NCBI GenBank assembly: GCA_022827325.1
Contig: JAJDTE010000015.1
Coordinates: 1-10,942 of the forward strand
DNA from: VYFG01 sp022827325
Lineage (GTDB): Bacteria > Pseudomonadota > Gammaproteobacteria > Arenicellales > Poriferihabitantaceae
Length of the DNA stretch: 10,942 bases
Reading direction: 5' to 3'
Shown one piece after another: positions 6,439-10,942 of the stretch (positions are counted from its first letter, which is position 1; every line of letters starts with the position of its first letter). The notes below the pieces were generated by a model. That model made no database searches, was not told where the DNA came from, and worked only from the letters and a program-made list of their open reading frames with translations. The position numbers and the translations under genes are program-made.

Positions 6439-9400
6439 AAGACGGTGTAGAGCACCGGAACAAACAGCAGGGTCAGCAGGGTGGCGAACAATAGACCGGA
6501 CATGATGCTGACGGCCATGGGTCCGAACATCGGGTCGTGGCTCAGCCACAGCGGCATCATGCCGCCGATGGTGGTGGCGGTGGTCAGGAGAATGGGCCGC
6601 AGCCGCTGGCGGCAGGCGGCCGGCACGGCCTCGGCTGGCGAAAGCCCGTTCTGCCGGATCTCGATATCGATCCGATCCAGCAGGACGATCGCGTTGTTGA
6701 TCACGATGCCGGACAGCGCGATGATCCCCAGGATGGTGAAGAAGCCGAAGACGGTACCCGATGCCAGCAGTCCGAAGGCGACGCCCACCAGGCCGAGAGG
6801 GATGGTCAGCAGGATCATGACGGGCTTGCGCAGGCTGTTGAACTGGGCCACCAGGAGGAGCAGGATGATCATCCCGGCAATGGGCAGCTTTACGGCGATG
6901 GCGGCATTGGCCTGCCCGGAGGTTTCCGCCTCCCCGCCGATTTCGTAGGCGTATCCCGAGGGCCAGGACGCGGCGTGCCCGCGGAGCCACGGAAGCAACT
7001 GCCCGTTGACCTCCCCCGCAGTGACGCCCGGGAGCAACTGGGCCTGGACGGTCAGGGTACGGCTCCGGTCCCGGCGCTTGACGATAGGGGGCTGCCAGAC
7101 GATCTCCAGGTTCGCCACCTGTTCCAGGGGAACGGTGCCGCCCCCCGCCGCATACACAGGCAGGGTCCGCAGCCGGTCGATGTCCGCACGGTCGGTGGAA
7201 CCCGAGCGCATGATGATCGGCACAAGGTCGTCTTCCTCCCGAAATCGACTCAGTTCGATGCCTGACAGTCCGGCACGCAGGGACAGGGCAATGTCGTCGT
7301 TGGTGACTCCTGCGCGCCGGGCCCTCTCCCGATCTACATTGACCCTGATCTTCCTGGTGCGCAGGCCCCAGTCATCCCTGACGGAATGCACCCCGGGATG
7401 ATCCTGGAGCCAACGGCGAACCGGCGAAGCCAGTGTGTAGAGTTGATCGATGTCTCCCCCGCCGATCCGGACCTCCACCGGGTACGGAATCGGAACGCCG
7501 TTCTCGATCCTGCGGAGCCGGACATCCAGATCCGGGTGCCGCTCCCGTGCGTAGGCCTGAAGGCGGGCAATGGTTCGAGGTATGGCCTGATGGTCGGTGG
7601 TGTTGATCAGCAGGTTCACGACCCCCGGATCGCCTGAACCGGGGTGCAGGCCCAGGGTATACCGGGGGGCGCTTTCCCCGATCCACGCGGTCCAGTCGAG
7701 AACCGTTCTTTCCCTTGTATCTGCCGCCGGCCCGCCGTCGGCGTCTGCCAGCAGTTCCTTGGCAAAGAAGCGGTCGATGTCGGACATCACCCGGGCGGTG
7801 TGCCCGATCGCCGTGCCCCGGGGTAACTGCAGGGTGCCGTTGACGATCGGGTCGGTCTTCGGGGGGATGAACACACGGGGAACCAGCTGAAGCGCCCAGA
7901 TTGCGATGGAGAAGATGACAGCGGTCAGGACCAGGAAAACAGTGCGGTTATTCAGGGAAAGGTCAAGCAGGCGACCGTATGTACGGTACAGTACGGAGTC
8001 ATACCCCGGGGACCCGGAAGGCCTGTGGGGACGCAGGTACGCAACGGTGAGCAGCGGAATCAGGGACAGCGCAAGCAGCCAGGAGCAGAGCAATGAGATC
8101 GAGACCACCTTGAAGATGTCCGCGGTGTATTCCCCCACTGCCGATTCCGCGAGGAAGATCGGCAGGAAGGCCGCTGCGGTGGTCAGGGAGGAAGTCAGGA
8201 GGGGAACCGCCATTTCCCCGCCTGCAGCCACGGCGGCCTCGACGGCCCCTTCGCCACGCTCCCGCCTAACGAGGACGGCCTCTGCGATCACGATGGCGTT
8301 GTCCACCAGCAGCCCCAGAGAGATGATCAAGGCCGCCAGGGAGATCTGGTTGACCGTGATGCCCAAAAAACCCATCACGGAAAACGTGGCGAAGATCGCC
8401 GCGGGCACCAGCATGCCGACGATCAGCCCCGTGCGCAGGCCGAGAAACAGCAGCATCACCACCACCACGATCATGATGGCCTGGAGCAGGTTGTCGCGGA
8501 AGTTCCCGACACCGGCATCCACAACCGCAGCCTCCCGGTAGACCGGCGTCAGCCGGATGCCGAGAGGGTAGGATGCCTCGATCCGGGGAATCGCACTGTC
8601 CAGGGTTCGGCCAAGCGACAGGATGTTGCCGCCCGCCCGCAGCGACACAGACAGGACGATGGCATCCCGGCCGTTGAAGCGCGCCATCCCCGAAGGAGGA
8701 TCGATATGGCCGCGATGGATGTCCACGATGTCCTCCAGGTAGACGATCCGGTCGCTGCCGGGGATCTGGATGACGGTTCGCCGCAGGTCTTCCAGGGATT
8801 CAAGGTTTCCTGAAGGCTCCAGCGAGATCCTCTCCCGTCCGGACACAACCTGACCGCCGCCCCGGATGATGTTGATTCCGGCAAGGATTCCCGACAGTTT
8901 ACCGGGAGACAGTCCGATCTCCCGGAGGCGTGACAGGTCGTATTCAACGAAGATCTGTTCCGCCCGAACACCCTGGAGCGACACCTTCGCTACATCGTCG
9001 AGATGCAGCAGGCGGTCGCGAATCTCCTCGGCGATGTCGGCGAGTTCGCTGTGACTGAACCCCTCTCCCGTCAAGGCGTACACGCTGCCGAAGACATCGC
9101 CGTACTCGTCGTTCACGACCGGGCGCACGCTATCGGGCAAGCCTCCGATTGCTTCCACCTTGCGGCGCAGCCTGTCGAAGATGGGGCGCATATCGGTATA
9201 GGATTCCCTGAAATTGGCCGTGACGAAGGAATAACCCGGCAGGGAATCGCTGAGGACATGGTCCAGTTCCGGCATTTCCTGGACCGCCTGCTCAATCCGG
9301 TTCGTGACCAGTTGTTCCACCCGAAGAGGGCTGGCGCCGGGAAACCGCGCGGTGATTACCGCCGCCCGGATGGTGTATCCCGGATCCTGCTGCTTCGGCA

Positions 9401-9497
9401 GGCTGAAATAGGCCATTGCGCCGTACAGCACCGACAGTGCCGCGAGCGTAACGACGACGGCGCGGTTGCGGATGGCCGCTTCGGTGATTCCTGGCAT
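6414..9497 (-). CDS. RND-family efflux pump permease (AcrB-like inner-membrane transporter)
   Basis: A 1027-residue proton-driven RND permease of normal length. The N-terminal helix is followed by 'YFSLPKQQDPGY', typical of one drug-exporter branch of the family. Porter-domain segments follow (e.g. FPGASPLRVEQLVTNRIE at about 52-69). Hydrophobic segments at about 336-412 form TM2-TM4, ending in GLLVDNAIVIAEA with D399-N400 at the proton-relay position. The second half repeats the layout: TM7 at about 515-540, and the TM10 region 'GIVINNAIVLLD' near 929-940. The product acts in the inner membrane with a membrane fusion protein and an outer-membrane channel, both encoded directly upstream. The ATG at 9497 is 11 nt after the fusion-protein stop; its ribosome-binding site is weak, suggesting coupling. 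It lacks CzcA-type metal-export signatures at TM4 (DGAV), so organic substrates are more likely. The specific substrate is unknown. Confidence 0.95.
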   Translation of the reverse strand: MPGITEAAIRNRAVVVTLAALSVLYGAMAYFSLPKQQDPGYTIRAAVITARFPGASPLRVEQLVTNRIEQAVQEMPELDHVLSDSLPGYSFVTANFRESYTDMRPIFDRLRRKVEAIGGLPDSVRPVVNDEYGDVFGSVYALTGEGFSHSELADIAEEIRDRLLHLDDVAKVSLQGVRAEQIFVEYDLSRLREIGLSPGKLSGILAGINIIRGGGQVVSGRERISLEPSGNLESLEDLRRTVIQIPGSDRIVYLEDIVDIHRGHIDPPSGMARFNGRDAIVLSVSLRAGGNILSLGRTLDSAIPRIEASYPLGIRLTPVYREAAVVDAGVGNFRDNLLQAIMIVVVVMLLFLGLRTGLIVGMLVPAAIFATFSVMGFLGITVNQISLAALIISLGLLVDNAIVIAEAVLVRRERGEGAVEAAVAAGGEMAVPLLTSSLTTAAAFLPIFLAESAVGEYTADIFKVVSISLLCSWLLALSLIPLLTVAYLRPHRPSGSPGYDSVLYRTYGRLLDLSLNNRTVFLVLTAVIFSIAIWALQLVPRVFIPPKTDPIVNGTLQLPRGTAIGHTARVMSDIDRFFAKELLADADGGPAADTRERTVLDWTAWIGESAPRYTLGLHPGSGDPGVVNLLINTTDHQAIPRTIARLQAYARERHPDLDVRLRRIENGVPIPYPVEVRIGGGDIDQLYTLASPVRRWLQDHPGVHSVRDDWGLRTRKIRVNVDRERARRAGVTNDDIALSLRAGLSGIELSRFREEDDLVPIIMRSGSTDRADIDRLRTLPVYAAGGGTVPLEQVANLEIVWQPPIVKRRDRSRTLTVQAQLLPGVTAGEVNGQLLPWLRGHAASWPSGYAYEIGGEAETSGQANAAIAVKLPIAGMIILLLLVAQFNSLRKPVMILLTIPLGLVGVAFGLLASGTVFGFFTILGIIALSGIVINNAIVLLDRIDIEIRQNGLSPAEAVPAACRQRLRPILLTTATTIGGMMPLWLSHDPMFGPMAVSIMSGLLFATLLTLLFVPVLYTVFYRVRLKG

Positions 9498-9508
9498 GGC
9501 CGGCCCGG

Positions 9509-10741
9509 TCAGGGAATTCGGACCTTCATGCCGTCCCGGACAACCGAAACGCCGGCCGTAACCACACGGTCCCCGGGCGACAGACCTGACACCACCTCCA
9601 GCCCCCGGGACGTCAGCGCGCCCACTTCCACCGGTCTGCGACGGATCAGTCCTTCGCCGGCACTGTCGCTGTCAATCACGATGAAAACAAAGCGGCCTCT
9701 CTCGTCCTCGGCCACGGACGTGGCCGGCAGGACGGTCGTTTCTCCTTCCAGGTCGAACGAAAAATTCACGCGGGCGGCAAGACCGGGACGCGCTTCGTCC
9801 GACCCGTCCAGGCGCAGGACTACCGGAAAAGCGGCTCCGGTCGCCACAACCCCCACTTCGGAAACCGTCCCCGGGTAGACCCGCCCCGGCAAGGCATCGA
9901 AGACGACTTCGCCGGCAAGCCCCGGGACCATGTCTGCAACCACGGTTTCCGGAACTGTGATAACAACCTCCAGAAGATCCCCGCAGTTGACCTCCACCAC
10001 CGGCTGCCCCGGGCTGACGTTTTCACCCGCTTCCGCCCGGACTTCCGCTACCGTACAGTCCCGAACCGATCGCAGGGTGGCATGGGACAGGTCGAGTTCC
10101 GCCAGGCCTACGGCCCGGTCGGCGGCGTCCGCCAGGGCGGCGGCCGATTCCGCCGCGGAGCGCGCGGCGTCCAGTTCCGTCCGGGAGGCGTTCCGGTTTG
10201 CGTACAGCTTCCTGACACGTCCGTAGCTGGCATCGGCATGCCTCCACTCCGCCTGTGCCCGCAGCCGGTCCGCCTCCGCCCGCTGCAACTGGAGCCGGAA
10301 GCCCGATGGGTCCAGCACAGCGATGACCTCCCCTTTCCGTATCCTGTTCCCCACCGCCACATCCAGCCGCTGGACGGTCCCGGCGACCCGGAAACTCAAG
10401 TTGGCCCGGTCCGCGGCCCGGGAGACGCCGCTGAAGGACCGAATGCGGACCCCGGGATCAGCCGCGACCGTGACATGGCGCACGGTGCGAAGGAGGTTTT
10501 CACCCGTTTCCGGCCGCTCCCCCCGTTCGGATTCGCATCCAGCCAGGAGTACTGCCAGCGCCAGCGTTGTGGCCATGGGGCCGGTACCGCGAAACCAAGC
10601 GGCGGGCACGGAAAACGAATGTCCCGATCGCGCCATGGATGTTCCGGATCCCGTTTCCACGGATGTTTCCCTGTTTTTTCCTGCGCGGGGGAACGGATCG
10701 GCTCCCTTCCGGAAATGGAGAAAAGGAGTTACATATTTCAT
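9509..10741 (-). CDS. RND efflux periplasmic adaptor (membrane fusion protein, lipoprotein type)
   Basis: A HlyD/AcrA-like adaptor of 410 residues from this start. It has a hydrophobic segment ending in the lipobox LAGC (C69), so the mature protein is probably lipid-anchored in the periplasm. Then come the first half of the lipoyl/barrel-sandwich domain (about 100-145, with 'FRVAGTVQRLDVAVGNRIRK'), an alanine-rich alpha-hairpin coiled coil (about 145-215), the second lipoyl half (about 216-245), a beta-barrel and a membrane-proximal domain ending 'GLSPGDRVVTAGVSVVRDGM'. It bridges the RND pump and outer-membrane channel. The ATG at 10741 overlaps the upstream stop as ATGA, implying translational coupling, and is kept for that reason. 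However, 55 residues before the hydrophobic core is unusually long. The ATG at 10636 (375 residues) gives a normal signal peptide with basic n-region and may be the true start; the ATG at 10576 leaves no basic n-region. Confidence 0.93.
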   Translation of the reverse strand: MKYVTPFLHFRKGADPFPRAGKNRETSVETGSGTSMARSGHSFSVPAAWFRGTGPMATTLALAVLLAGCESERGERPETGENLLRTVRHVTVAADPGVRIRSFSGVSRAADRANLSFRVAGTVQRLDVAVGNRIRKGEVIAVLDPSGFRLQLQRAEADRLRAQAEWRHADASYGRVRKLYANRNASRTELDAARSAAESAAALADAADRAVGLAELDLSHATLRSVRDCTVAEVRAEAGENVSPGQPVVEVNCGDLLEVVITVPETVVADMVPGLAGEVVFDALPGRVYPGTVSEVGVVATGAAFPVVLRLDGSDEARPGLAARVNFSFDLEGETTVLPATSVAEDERGRFVFIVIDSDSAGEGLIRRRPVEVGALTSRGLEVVSGLSPGDRVVTAGVSVVRDGMKVRIP

Positions 10742-10942
10742 GGTCCATCGGCCACTTTCCGCCGGATACGCTCCGCCATGGCATCCATGGAAGCGGCGTC
10801 GAGAAAGAAGTCGAAGGCACCCGATGCCCGCTGGAGAGTCATCAAGTCGATCAGGAAATCGTGCACGGCGTCCGCAGCCCCACGGTCAGCGTCCAGGAAG
10901 GCATCCCGGGCATCCAGGTAGTCGATGATGGACGCCGTACCC
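10738..10942 (-). CDS. TolC-family outer-membrane efflux protein, 3' end only
   Basis: The last 67 codons of a gene entering from the right edge, ending TGA at 10740-10738. The segment GTASIIDYLDARDAFLDAD, then DFLIDLMTLQRASGAFDFFLD, matches the last helix-hairpin of TolC-type outer-membrane factors, where 'G..S..D.LDA' begins the helix and 'L..L.RA.G' ends the domain. These proteins form trimeric channels through the outer membrane and periplasm. Its stop overlaps the adaptor start (ATGA), so it is the upstream gene of the same efflux operon, giving the order outer-membrane factor, adaptor, pump. The start lies outside the window, as does any promoter or regulator of this operon. The stretch is short, so the family call is good but not certain. 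Confidence 0.75.
   Translation of the reverse strand, partial: GTASIIDYLDARDAFLDADRGAADAVHDFLIDLMTLQRASGAFDFFLDAASMDAMAERIRRKVADGP

Noticed and set aside
6127..6990. A 287-codon minus-strand frame crossing the SecB fragment and the end of the pump gene
   Set aside because: It is out of frame with the RND pump over most of its length and shows no domain. The pump frame is clearly the coding one.
10082..10928. Plus-strand frames of 201 and 279 codons at the right end
   Set aside because: They lie antisense to the adaptor and the outer-membrane factor. One has a good-looking AAGGAG before an ATG at 10740, but its translation is Arg/Pro/Ser-rich with no recognisable fold.
10738..10942. TetR-type repressor C-terminus as the identity of the partial right-edge gene
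   Set aside because: A repressor next to an efflux operon was considered first. The pattern GTASIIDYLDA followed by LMTLQRASG fits the end of a TolC-family channel much better, and the operon otherwise lacks that component.
1..10942. tRNA, rRNA, CRISPR array, insertion sequence, phage or plasmid genes
   Set aside because: No clover-leaf sequence, spaced direct repeats, transposase or integrase motifs, or terminal inverted repeats were seen on either strand. Remote or very short elements could be missed by eye.

Overview
This is a high-GC window that reads like a Pseudomonadota chromosome. The best taxonomic clue is a truncated SecB-like frame near 6190-6399. It carries an alphaproteobacterial-style 'SFxNPxAP' motif, so an alphaproteobacterium is plausible but not proven. 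Every placement here comes from reading the sequence, with no database search.

Region by region: (1) Positions 1-773 hold no convincing gene, only a short unassigned frame, a near-perfect 23-bp palindrome and a GC-rich hairpin. (2) Positions 774-4815 are a compact minus-strand operon read right to left: a GltS-type sodium/glutamate symporter, a metal-dependent YtcJ-like amidohydrolase, and a CobW/YjiA-type G3E GTPase (metal chaperone family). (3) A LysR-type regulator (4971-5897, plus strand) is divergent from this operon across a 155-bp intergenic region. That region contains candidate back-to-back promoters sharing one self-complementary TTGCAA -35 box, and a dyad over the regulator's candidate -10. 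(4) Positions 5898-6413 hold a possible hairpin and the SecB remnant, which breaks off at the 3' end of the next operon. (5) Positions 6414-10942 are a minus-strand tripartite efflux operon: the 3' end of a TolC-family outer-membrane factor entering from the right edge, a lipoprotein-type membrane fusion protein coupled by an ATGA overlap, and a 1027-residue RND pump.

How the genes may work together: the LysR protein probably controls uptake (GltS) and hydrolysis (amidohydrolase) of a shared substrate family, with the CobW protein possibly supplying metal to the amidohydrolase. The efflux operon would form an envelope-spanning pump expelling small molecules; its substrate cannot be read from the sequence. 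The most unusual point is the secB fragment ending exactly where the efflux operon ends, which looks like an old recombination junction. I found no clear undescribed defence or mobile system, and no tRNA, rRNA, CRISPR array or insertion sequence.
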